Origin: an uncultured Flavobacteriales bacterium
GTDB taxonomy: Bacteria; Bacteroidota; Bacteroidia; Flavobacteriales; BACL11
Assembly: GCA_950069165.1 (NCBI GenBank)
Contig: CATMIT010000021.1
Coordinates: forward strand, 1-18,961
Length of the DNA stretch: 18,961 bases
Direction of reading: 5' to 3'
Positions 1-7,042 of the stretch are shown in pieces. The first letter of the stretch is position 1, and each line of letters starts with the position of its first letter. The translations under genes were made by a program, and so were the position numbers. The notes below the pieces were generated by a model. It was not told the origin of the DNA and did no database searches. It was given only the letters and a program-made list of their open reading frames with translations.

Positions 1-30
1 ATTTTCTTCATTTTTTTATTTTTTTGATTA

Positions 31-2202
31 TTATTTAATTTTATATCTGAGTCCTGCATAAATTACTCTTCCCATAACTGGTGCGTAAATAAGGGATGCA
101 TCAAATAATTCATCACTAGGATTATTTGCCATTAGGATAGGGTTTTCTTGTATTTCTGAAAGTAAATTCTCGCCTCCTAAATACACATCAAATTTCCGGA
201 ATTTTTTCGTCATTTGTGCATTTATGAGATAAAAAGATGTCGAGAATTCTTTATTGATAAGTTGATGAGTCGGAATCCTGCTTTTCCCAATATAATTCCA
301 GGTTACATCAAACTTCCATTTATCAAAATTAGTGGCATAGGCCATATTAACCAAAGCTCTGTTTTTTGGAGTAAGAGGTGCAACTTTATCCTCTCCATTA
401 TAGGTAGTATGCACATCATTTATTTTGTAAGCTAACTTAATATCAAATCGATCAAACAGCTCATAAGCCAAATCAAACTGCATGCTATTGGCATAAGATT
501 CTCCATCCAAATTATAGAATGATAACTCACCCTGATTTTCAACATCTACCACTATTTGGTTTTCAAAAACTGTTCTGTAAGCGTCCGCATTTATAGTGCC
601 CTCACGCCCAAACATTCTAAATTTATGGGTAATATTTGTGCCGTAATTCCAAGCCATTTCAGGATTTAAATTACCTATGGTAATTTGCCTTTTTGATGCT
701 AAAAAAGAAGCGTTTTCAACAAATACATTAGCCACCCTAAAAGCCCTTCCAGCAGAAAGGCGAATAGCAGTTTGCTCAGTAGGATTGTATTTCATATTCA
801 ATCTTGGTAAATAATTCATTTCTTCTGTATTGTTGTAATAATCTGCTCTTATTCCAGCCACCAAATTAAAACTCTCCCTCCATTTATAGGAGTACTCTGA
901 GAAAATACCTGTCATCAAATCAGTTCTATTATAGTCCGTTCCATTCAGATTTTCTGTATATCTATCGGCATAATAACTGATTCCATATTTTAAAATATGA
1001 TTTGTATTTCCAAGATAAGTTTGTCTGATAAAATTCAAATAAGCACTTTCTTGCAATCCCCTATAATCATTTTTACCAAAAATTACAGTTTGATTATGTC
1101 TTCTGAATGAAGTTTGTAAGCCCATGCTTTTTCCAGGAGAATTTTGTTGTAGCATGCCTGTTTTAGAAGTAAATTCCAACAAATCGTTATGAATATCTAC
1201 AACATAAGGAATTGCAGCATTTTCAATTGTCCCTCCTACTCTATCCTCTACCAAACCTCTTACAATTATTTGGATACGAAAATCTTTACTTCCTACATAT
1301 TTCCACCTATTAAGTACATTGAATTGTTTTACTTTTGGCATATCCAAAAATCTATCTCGATTATTATCCACTTCCCTATCAAAATAAGAAACATGTGTAA
1401 ATAAATTGCTTTTCCAATTTCCATTGTTTTTAGCAAACTGTAAATTATTTTCAATCTTCCCTTCCGAATTGGTATACATATTCCAAAAAAGTTTTGGAGC
1501 AGTTTCTGGCTTGTAATATTCCAAGTTTATTTGCCCTGTTAAGGACTCAAAACCGTTAATAACCGAACCAGCACCCTTTATTATTTGAATGGACTCTATC
1601 CAGGTTCCAGGCACATAACTAAGCCCATAAGCAGAAGAAATTCCTCTTATTAATGGCATATTTTCCTGAGTAATTTGAGTATAAATACCATCTAAACCAA
1701 GCATTTGAATTTGCTTTGCTCCTGAAACTGCATCCGTGAAAGTAACATCAACTGTTGCATTAGTGCTGAAACTCTCTGAGAGATTACAACATGCCGCTTT
1801 CTCTAACTCACCAGTAGTTAGTGTTTGCATATTGATGGTGTTTATGGTAGAGAATTTTGTGGTATTCACCTTTCCTTTTATTTTCACCTCATCTTGCTGA
1901 ATGGATGGAGTTAGGATAATATGATAATGGTTCCATTTTTTAATAATCTTAGTGTAAATTTGATAACCTACAAAACTCACCACCAAAGTTGCTGGATAAC
2001 TCTCAGGTTCAGGAATTTGGTAAAACCCCTGCTCATCAGTAGCAACACCTATGGTAGTTCCTTCCCAATATACATTTGCCCCTAGAATTGACGTTTCTGA
2101 GCTATCTTCCAATTGCTCTACAACCCTGCCTTTTATATGATTTTGTGCTTTTAAATTTATTGTTGCAACCAGCATCATTGCAATAATTATAATATTCTTC
2201 AT
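31..2202 (-). CDS. TonB-dependent outer-membrane receptor, probable metal (copper-like) type
   Basis: This is a 723-residue outer-membrane receptor. A signal peptide (about residues 1-19, ending LKA-Q) is followed by a carboxypeptidase-regulatory-like domain (about 22-105, with ILGANVYWEGTTIGVATDEQG). A plug domain follows (about 125-235, with LSESFSTNATVDVTF and WIESIQIIKGAGSVINGFES), and then a barrel to the C-terminus. A Cys-Cys pair (C138-C139, in KAACCNLSESF) opens the plug. In my knowledge of Bacteroidota genomes this motif marks a receptor subfamily paired with small Cys-rich proteins and linked to heavy metals. Here the upstream gene, 49 bases away, is such a protein, so the pair supports metal rather than glycan uptake; there is also no SusD partner. 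The substrate is not proven. The protein is full length, and the start is supported by the signal peptide directly after the ATG. It is probably the last gene of the rocD-to-receptor run. Confidence 0.9.
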   Translation of the reverse strand: MKNIIIIAMMLVATINLKAQNHIKGRVVEQLEDSSETSILGANVYWEGTTIGVATDEQGFYQIPEPESYPATLVVSFVGYQIYTKIIKKWNHYHIILTPSIQQDEVKIKGKVNTTKFSTINTINMQTLTTGELEKAACCNLSESFSTNATVDVTFTDAVSGAKQIQMLGLDGIYTQITQENMPLIRGISSAYGLSYVPGTWIESIQIIKGAGSVINGFESLTGQINLEYYKPETAPKLFWNMYTNSEGKIENNLQFAKNNGNWKSNLFTHVSYFDREVDNNRDRFLDMPKVKQFNVLNRWKYVGSKDFRIQIIVRGLVEDRVGGTIENAAIPYVVDIHNDLLEFTSKTGMLQQNSPGKSMGLQTSFRRHNQTVIFGKNDYRGLQESAYLNFIRQTYLGNTNHILKYGISYYADRYTENLNGTDYNRTDLMTGIFSEYSYKWRESFNLVAGIRADYYNNTEEMNYLPRLNMKYNPTEQTAIRLSAGRAFRVANVFVENASFLASKRQITIGNLNPEMAWNYGTNITHKFRMFGREGTINADAYRTVFENQIVVDVENQGELSFYNLDGESYANSMQFDLAYELFDRFDIKLAYKINDVHTTYNGEDKVAPLTPKNRALVNMAYATNFDKWKFDVTWNYIGKSRIPTHQLINKEFSTSFYLINAQMTKKFRKFDVYLGGENLLSEIQENPILMANNPSDELFDASLIYAPVMGRVIYAGLRYKIK

Positions 2203-2251
2203 TTTTAATTATATTTAAATTAATACTCTCTATTTGCTTTAAGGAGTAATT

Positions 2252-2704
2252 CTATAATAAAAATGATTGGATCTGGGCTAAAACAGGTTTGTTGAGTTTT
2301 GGTGGCGGAATGCCACTTAGATAATTATTTACTTTTTCGTTTGCTGAAAAAACAGATGAAAATGCAGTGTGTAATAAAGGAAGTGCTAAAACAGAAAAAT
2401 CAAAATCAGTAATAGAAACAGTGGTTTCAAAATCAAACTGAATATTTTCGGTTTCACTAGCGCAAGAATTATCTTCTGTTTCCGGGCAACATGATTTTGC
2501 TACCTTTATTATACAACATGAAACTTTTCCTTCATTATTTTCACAAAACACCTCACTTTCAATGCTACAAGAAGGCACCTCTGTACCAAAATACAATGCC
2601 CCATCTTCTGCGCATTTCATTTTGGAAATATTCATCCCAATGGACAAGAACATAACTATTGTTGCCATCAGTAAAACAGAAGTATTTCTAAAAGTATTTT
2701 TCAT
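2252..2704 (-). CDS. Small secreted cysteine-rich protein, HYC_CC_PP-like, partner of the TonB receptor
   Basis: This 150-residue protein has an N-terminal hydrophobic segment (about residues 9-24) that acts as a signal peptide or anchor. It has eight cysteines (31, 46, 54, 63, 64, 72, 73, 81), including two CC pairs, and ends in an IPPPKLNKPVLAQIQSFLL-type tail. Small proteins with a conserved single Cys, a CC pair and a PP tail stand directly upstream of metal-type TonB receptors in many Bacteroidota (the HYC_CC_PP family), and gene order and layout match here. The usual HYC triplet is replaced by MKC at residues 29-31, and there are extra Cys residues, so it is a divergent member. The likely role is binding or sensing a soft metal ion at the envelope, which is inference. 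A TATTTTCG sequence on the minus strand at 2713-2720, one base off the -7 consensus, lies very close to the ATG. Confidence 0.7.
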   Translation of the reverse strand: MKNTFRNTSVLLMATIVMFLSIGMNISKMKCAEDGALYFGTEVPSCSIESEVFCENNEGKVSCCIIKVAKSCCPETEDNSCASETENIQFDFETTVSITDFDFSVLALPLLHTAFSSVFSANEKVNNYLSGIPPPKLNKPVLAQIQSFLL

Positions 2705-2799
2705 TTCATTTACGAAAATACAACATTATATATCAATTTAAACGATTTGGTTTTTAAAATCTTATGCGCTTTCTAATATTATATCTGTTTTACACTACT

Positions 2800-3081
2800 T
2801 TAATTCTTGTTTTGCTGAGCAACAACTTCTTCCCATCCACCTCCATTATACACTTTTTTACAACCAAGCGATTGCAAATAATCAGTCGCTTGGCCACTTC
2901 TTCCTCCTGATAAACAACATAAAACCAATGGTTGCATCTGCTTTAATTCTTCCACTCTATCCGACACTTCATCTAATGGAATATTGATAGAACCATTTAC
3001 ATTTCCTTCCAAAAATTCTTCTTCTGTTCTTACATCTACTATTGTGGTTTTGCTGTCATTTATTAATTTATGTATGTTCAT
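2800..3081 (-). CDS. Single-domain rhodanese-like sulfurtransferase, cytoplasmic
   Basis: This 93-residue protein is a single rhodanese domain without a signal peptide, so it should act in the cytoplasm. The CH2A-type motif is VDVRTEEEFLEGNVNGSINIP (about residues 15-35). The active-site loop is C56-L-S-G-G-R-S, in which C56 would carry the persulfide. The usual CRSGxRS has Leu in place of the first Arg, and an extra Cys (C55) stands directly before the catalytic one. The family transfers sulfane sulfur between thiols; the substrate here is unknown. It starts one base after the stop of the lipoprotein rhodanese (TAA-A-ATG), so the two are co-transcribed and probably co-translated. A 95-base gap separates it from the Cys-rich protein gene downstream. 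Confidence 0.87.
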   Translation of the reverse strand: MNIHKLINDSKTTIVDVRTEEEFLEGNVNGSINIPLDEVSDRVEELKQMQPLVLCCLSGGRSGQATDYLQSLGCKKVYNGGGWEEVVAQQNKN

Positions 3082-3082
3082 T

Positions 3083-3469
3083 TTATTCTGTTATTACTAG
3101 GTTATTTTTTGAAATCCATCCTTTTATTCCACCTTCTAAGTTATATACTTCAAGGTATCCTAATTCATTCATTATTTTCATGGCTTTACCACTTCTGTTT
3201 CCAGATCGGCAATAAAGCAATACAGGGTTTTCTAAATCTAATTCCTGAATTTCAATAGAAAAATTCTCTGATAAATAATCAATATTGATGGCTCCTTTAA
3301 TATGTCCCTCAGCAAATTCTTGTTTTGTTCTCACATCTACCAAAATATACTCAGAAGATTCCATTTTTGTTTGAAATTCAGTTATATGGATGTCATTGTT
3401 ATTTTGCCCTACTGAACAAGAGGACATGAGCAAAAATACTACCGACAATGCTGCAAATAATTTATTCAT
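3083..3469 (-). CDS. Rhodanese-like domain lipoprotein, periplasmic
   Basis: This 128-residue protein begins with a lipoprotein signal (hydrophobic residues 4-15, lipobox M-S-S-C18). It continues with one rhodanese domain (about 28-124). The domain has VDVRTKQEFAEGHIKGAINID (about 44-64) and the canonical active-site loop C87-R-S-G-N-R-S, so catalysis should be intact. Lipidation at C18 would place it in the periplasm or at the inner face of the outer membrane. This suggests sulfane-sulfur or thiol chemistry in the envelope, although the substrate is unknown. It is transcribed just ahead of a second, cytoplasmic rhodanese one base away, and behind a small membrane protein 45 bases upstream. 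The pairing of one exported and one cytoplasmic rhodanese implies handling of the same sulfur species on both sides of the membrane, which is inference. Confidence 0.88.
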   Translation of the reverse strand: MNKLFAALSVVFLLMSSCSVGQNNNDIHITEFQTKMESSEYILVDVRTKQEFAEGHIKGAINIDYLSENFSIEIQELDLENPVLLYCRSGNRSGKAMKIMNELGYLEVYNLEGGIKGWISKNNLVITE

Positions 3470-3514
3470 TGTTTTTGGTTTCGTATTAATTGTGTTTTCA
3501 CGATTATTTATTTT

Positions 3515-3718
3515 TTAATTAATTATTATCCCTTTTACAATTAAGTAAGGAATAAGTATATATAAAATAGTGTCTCTGATTAAATAAAACAAGAAGAAGT
3601 ACATCAACATTCTCCAACCGCCTTCTTTTAGTACTCCTTTAAAACCATCTTGCTTAAATATCTTAGTATAGTTTAGCAGAAGTTTAGATTTAAAGATATT
3701 CTTAAAAGCCATATACAT
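3515..3718 (-). CDS. Small membrane protein of unknown function
   Basis: I do not recognise a named family. The likely product is 67 residues from the ATG at 3718 (MYMAFKNIF), two bases past the rocD stop; the ATG two codons later (3712) is also possible. The same frame stays open to 3760, but that start would overlap rocD and adds residues unlike a natural N-terminus. The N-terminal half is basic and amphipathic (KSKLLLNYTKIFKQDGFKG). The C-terminal half is a hydrophobic hairpin or a single long membrane span (MLMYFFLFYLIRDTILYILIPYLIV), with R-D in the middle. Tight spacing with rocD indicates co-transcription. Similar short proteins with an LIRD-like hydrophobic tail seem to recur in Bacteroidota, but I cannot name them. 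Confidence 0.65.
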   Translation of the reverse strand: MYMAFKNIFKSKLLLNYTKIFKQDGFKGVLKEGGWRMLMYFFLFYLIRDTILYILIPYLIVKGIIIN

Positions 3719-3720
3719 TA

Positions 3721-4932
3721 CTAAAATGAAAGAATAGTTTTCTTGATAATTACGACACATTCCATCAGTTGTTCTTCCGTTATTACAAGTGGAGGGGCAA
3801 AACGAATGATATCTCCATGAGTAGGCTTTGCTAATAATCCGTTATCTCTTAATTTTAGGCAAACATTCCATGCCTCTTTACCCTCTTTTGACTTGATAAC
3901 AATGGCGTTTAATAACCCTTTTCCTCTTACTAAAGTAATCATATCATTCTCAAAGTTGGCTAACTCATCTCTTAGTATTTTTCCCAAACGCTCAGCATTT
4001 TCAGATAAATTTTCTTCTTTTACAACTTCCAAAGCTGCAATAGCCACTTTATTAGCCAATGGATTTCCTCCAAAAGTAGAACCATGTTCCCCAGGGCGAA
4101 TACACAACATTATCTCGTCATCCGCCAATACTGCAGAAACTGGAAATACTCCACCAGAAATTGCTTTTCCTAAAATTAGGATATCCGGCTTTACATTTTC
4201 ATGATCTACAGCCAATAATTTTCCTGTTCTGGCAATTCCTGTTTGCACTTCATCTGCAATGAATAAGACATTTGCCGTTTTACAAAGCTGATAAGCCGAC
4301 TTTAAATATCCCTCATCCGGAACAAAAACACCAGCTTCCCCTTGTATGGGCTCTACCATAAATCCCGCAATAGTCTCATCTTTTAGAACTTCTCTGAGTG
4401 CATCCAAATCGTTATAAGGAATATTGATAAAACCTGGAGTATAAGGACCGAATTCATCTCTAGCTTCAGGGTCATTACTAAATGAAATAATAGTAGTGGT
4501 TCTTCCATGAAAGTTACCATCACATACAATAATTTTTGCAGTATCTGGCGCTAAACGTTTCTTTTGGTAACTCCATTTTCTACATAGTTTAAGTGCCGTT
4601 TCCACTGCCTCTGCACCTGTATTCATTGGGAGCACCTTATCATAACCAAAATAATTGGTAATGTATTTCTCATATTCCCCTAAAGTATCATTGTAAAAAG
4701 CTCTGGAAGTAAGGGTTAAAACATCCGCTTGTTTTTTAAGTACATCTACAATTTTGGGGTGACAATGGCCCTGATTTATTGCAGAATAAGAAGATAAAAA
4801 ATCATAATATCTTTTCCCATTTACATCCCATACAAATACTCCCTTACCTTTTGTTAAAACAACTGGTAGTGGGTGGTAATTGTGTGCTCCATACTTATCT
4901 TCTAATGCTATGTATTCTGCAGCTGTTTTCAT
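3721..4932 (-). CDS. rocD: Ornithine--oxo-acid transaminase
   Basis: This 403-residue PLP-dependent class III aminotransferase converts ornithine plus 2-oxoglutarate to glutamate semialdehyde and glutamate, linking arginine breakdown to proline. It acts in the cytoplasm. The N-terminus EYIALEDKYGAHNYHPLPVVL is typical of ornithine aminotransferase. NTGAEAVETALK binds the cofactor phosphate, FIADEVQTGIARTGK carries the Asp that contacts the pyridine ring, and K256 in LGKAISGG forms the Schiff base. An open frame continues 14 codons upstream, to 4974, but those codons run into the dnaK terminator, so the ATG at 4932 is chosen. A TATCTTTG box lies 20 bases upstream. It is followed two bases later by a small membrane protein gene. 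The length is normal and nothing is missing. Confidence 0.96.
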   Translation of the reverse strand: MKTAAEYIALEDKYGAHNYHPLPVVLTKGKGVFVWDVNGKRYYDFLSSYSAINQGHCHPKIVDVLKKQADVLTLTSRAFYNDTLGEYEKYITNYFGYDKVLPMNTGAEAVETALKLCRKWSYQKKRLAPDTAKIIVCDGNFHGRTTTIISFSNDPEARDEFGPYTPGFINIPYNDLDALREVLKDETIAGFMVEPIQGEAGVFVPDEGYLKSAYQLCKTANVLFIADEVQTGIARTGKLLAVDHENVKPDILILGKAISGGVFPVSAVLADDEIMLCIRPGEHGSTFGGNPLANKVAIAALEVVKEENLSENAERLGKILRDELANFENDMITLVRGKGLLNAIVIKSKEGKEAWNVCLKLRDNGLLAKPTHGDIIRFAPPLVITEEQLMECVVIIKKTILSF

Positions 4933-4951
4933 ATGCTTTTTTTTGAATGAG

Positions 4952-4959
4952 CAAAGATA
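4952..4959 (-). promoter_or_regulatory. Putative -7 box (TATCTTTG) for rocD
   Basis: On the minus strand the sequence matches the Bacteroidota housekeeping -7 consensus TAnnTTTG and ends 19 bases before the rocD ATG. No well-spaced TTTG (-33) element is present; a TTTG in the terminator loop at 4974-4977 is a few bases too close. It abuts the T-run of the dnaK terminator. Confidence 0.45.
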
Positions 4960-4993
4960 AAAAAGAAACCCCACAAAAGGTGAGGTTTCTTTT
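4959..4993 (-). terminator. Rho-independent terminator after dnaK
   Basis: The arms at 4961-4974 and 4980-4993 pair at 13 of 14 positions around a five-base loop. On the minus strand the hairpin is followed by a T-run that extends past the stem (TTTCTTTTTTAT). It lies 24 bases beyond the dnaK stop, in the right orientation to end that transcript. Confidence 0.85.
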
Positions 4994-5016
4994 ATTGTAT
5001 TATGAAAATTTAATGC

Positions 5017-6915
5017 TTATTTCTCATCATCATTTACTTCCTCAAACTCTACATCTGTTACATCATCTGCAGTATTTCCAGAGGCTTCTGCTTCATCTGT
5101 AGAATTAGTATCTTGTGAGGCCTTATACATCTCCTCAGAAGCAGCAGTCCAAGCTGTGTTTATTTGCTCCATTGCAACATCAATTGCATCCAAATCTTTG
5201 CTTTCATGTGCTTTTTTAAGCTCTGCTAAGGCATCTTCAATTGGTTTCTTTTTATCCTCAGATAATTTTTCGCCAAATTCTTTCAATTGCTTTTCGGTTT
5301 GGAAAATCATACCATCAGCAGCATTAATCTTATCAGCTGTTTCTTTTACTTTTTTATCGCCTTCTGCATTTGCTTCTGCTTCTTTTTTCATTTTTTCAAT
5401 TTCTGCATCTGAAAGTCCAGAAGAAGCCTCAATTTTGATGTTTTGCTCCTTTCCAGTTGCTTTATCTTTTGCAGAAACATTCAAGATTCCATTTGCATCA
5501 ATATCAAAAGTTACTTCAATTTGAGGAATTCCTCTTTGTGCAGGTGGAATATCAGAAAGTTGAAACCTACCGATTGATTTATTATCAGCTGACATTGGTC
5601 TTTCTCCTTGCAATACATGAATATCAACTGTGGGTTGGTTATCAGCAGCAGTTGAGAAAACTTCTGATTTTTTAGTTGGAATAGTGGTATTTGATTCAAT
5701 CAATTTTGTCATCACTCCACCCATAGTTTCAATGCCTAATGAAAGTGGTGTAACATCTAATAAAAGAATATCTTTCACATCTCCTGATAATACACCGCCT
5801 TGAATAGCAGCACCAAGTGCAACAACCTCATCCGGATTTACTCCTTTTGATGGCTCTTTTTTAAAATAATCTTTCACTATTTTTTGGATAGCTGGAATTC
5901 TGGTGGAACCTCCCACTAAAATCACCTCATCTATATCAGATTGCTTCATCCCTGCATCCTTCATTGCCTTTTTGCATGGCGCTAGGGTTGCTTGAATTAA
6001 TTTATCTGCTAATTGCTCAAATTGTGCTCTTGTTAAATTTCTAACAAGGTGCTTGGGACCAGATGAAGTAGCAGTTACATAAGGTAAGTTGATTTCCGTT
6101 TTTGAAGATGAAGAAAGCTCAATTTTTGCTTTCTCGGCTGCTTCTTTTAATCTCTGTAGCGCCATTGGATCTTCCCTTAAATCGATATTTTCATCCTTTT
6201 TGAATTCCTCTGCCAACCAATCAATAATCACTTGGTCGAAATCATCACCACCTAGGTGAGTATCTCCATTTGTTGATTTTACTTCAAACACTCCATCTCC
6301 TATTTCTAGAATGGAAATATCAAAAGTCCCACCACCAAGGTCAAATACCGCAATGGTTCTATCTTTATCTGATTTGTCTAAGCCGTAAGCCAATGCTGCT
6401 GCTGTTGGCTCATTGATGATTCTCTTCACTGTAAGCCCTGCAATCTCTCCTGCTTCTTTGGTTGCTTTCCTTTGCGCATCATTAAAATAAGCCGGCACAG
6501 TTATAACTGCCTCTGTAACTGTTGTTCCTAAATAATCTTCAGCAGTTTTTTTCATTTTCTGCAATATCATTGCTGAAATTTCTTGTGGAGTATACTTCCT
6601 GTCATCAATAACTACTCTAGGAGTATTGTTATCTCCTTTTACTACCTTGTAAGGCACTCTCGCAATTTCCTTTTTTAGTTTAGTAAAGCTCTCGCCCATA
6701 AATCTTTTGATAGAAGAGATGGTCTTTTCTGGGTTAGTAATTGCTTGTCGTTTGGCAGGATCGCCAATTTTTCTTTCGCCACCATCAATAAAGGCGACAA
6801 CTGAGGGAGTGGTTCGGTTCCCTTCACTGTTAGGAATGATAACCGCCTCATTACCCTCCATTACAGATACGCAAGAGTTGGTTGTTCCTAAATCGATTCC
6901 AATAATTTTAGTCAT
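5017..6915 (-). CDS. dnaK: Chaperone protein DnaK (Hsp70)
   Basis: This 632-residue ATP-dependent cytoplasmic chaperone binds exposed hydrophobic segments and works with DnaJ and GrpE. The ATPase domain (about 1-385) shows IGIDLGTTNSCVSVMEG at the N-terminus, INEPTAAALAYGLD, the phosphate-2 loop FDLGGGTFDISIL and VGGSTRIPAIQKIV. The interdomain linker DILLLDVTPLSLGIE leads into the substrate-binding domain, with NTTIPTKKSEVFSTAADNQ, and a helical lid follows. The tail is acidic and ends DVEFEEVNDDEK. The gene stands alone: neither grpE nor dnaJ is in the window. A sigma-54-type promoter with an upstream palindrome lies in front, and a clear terminator lies behind, so it is a monocistronic stress gene. 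Confidence 0.99.
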   Translation of the reverse strand: MTKIIGIDLGTTNSCVSVMEGNEAVIIPNSEGNRTTPSVVAFIDGGERKIGDPAKRQAITNPEKTISSIKRFMGESFTKLKKEIARVPYKVVKGDNNTPRVVIDDRKYTPQEISAMILQKMKKTAEDYLGTTVTEAVITVPAYFNDAQRKATKEAGEIAGLTVKRIINEPTAAALAYGLDKSDKDRTIAVFDLGGGTFDISILEIGDGVFEVKSTNGDTHLGGDDFDQVIIDWLAEEFKKDENIDLREDPMALQRLKEAAEKAKIELSSSSKTEINLPYVTATSSGPKHLVRNLTRAQFEQLADKLIQATLAPCKKAMKDAGMKQSDIDEVILVGGSTRIPAIQKIVKDYFKKEPSKGVNPDEVVALGAAIQGGVLSGDVKDILLLDVTPLSLGIETMGGVMTKLIESNTTIPTKKSEVFSTAADNQPTVDIHVLQGERPMSADNKSIGRFQLSDIPPAQRGIPQIEVTFDIDANGILNVSAKDKATGKEQNIKIEASSGLSDAEIEKMKKEAEANAEGDKKVKETADKINAADGMIFQTEKQLKEFGEKLSEDKKKPIEDALAELKKAHESKDLDAIDVAMEQINTAWTAASEEMYKASQDTNSTDEAEASGNTADDVTDVEFEEVNDDEK

Positions 6916-6970
6916 TTCCTTGAATTTTTATAATTAATAAATTTTTGTTTCATTTTTCACTTTTATAAAA

Positions 6971-6987
6971 GGCAATAAGTGTGCCAA
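6971..6987 (-). promoter_or_regulatory. Sigma-54 (RpoN) type -24/-12 promoter of dnaK
   Basis: The minus strand reads TTGGCACACTTATTGCC. This fits the TGGCAC-N5-TTGC pattern with exact spacing between the GG and GC dinucleotides. The expected transcription start is near 6960, leaving a leader of about 45 bases before the dnaK ATG. The match is much better than any TAnnTTTG-type element in the 127-base gap. Confidence 0.72.
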
Positions 6988-7008
6988 AAGCAGAAAAAAG
7001 AAAAAGTA

Positions 7009-7034
7009 TGACAAATTACTGACAGATAGTCAGT
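7009..7034 (-). promoter_or_regulatory. Putative activator/operator site: TGTCA palindrome plus a third half-site upstream of dnaK
   Basis: A perfect 6-bp inverted repeat, ACTGAC-N5-GTCAGT, occupies 7018-7034. One further TGACA copy lies at 7009-7013, 11 bases (one helical turn) from the TGACA at 7020-7024. The palindrome is centred about 66 bases upstream of the predicted sigma-54 start, where an enhancer-binding protein could act. The short palindrome could instead be a weak 3' hairpin of the lipoprotein gene that ends at 7043, but no T-run follows directly. Confidence 0.5.
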
Positions 7035-7042
7035 TTTAAAGT

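Noticed and set aside
5156..5524. 122-residue open frame on the plus strand inside dnaK
   Set aside because: It is antisense to a highly conserved dnaK region; its Ser/Phe-rich composition is the usual mirror of a Lys/Glu/Asp-rich coding strand.
7018..7034. ACTGAC/GTCAGT hairpin as a terminator for the lipoprotein gene
   Set aside because: The stem is only six base pairs, and the bases after it (AATTTGTCAT) are not a T-run; an operator role upstream of the sigma-54 promoter fits better.
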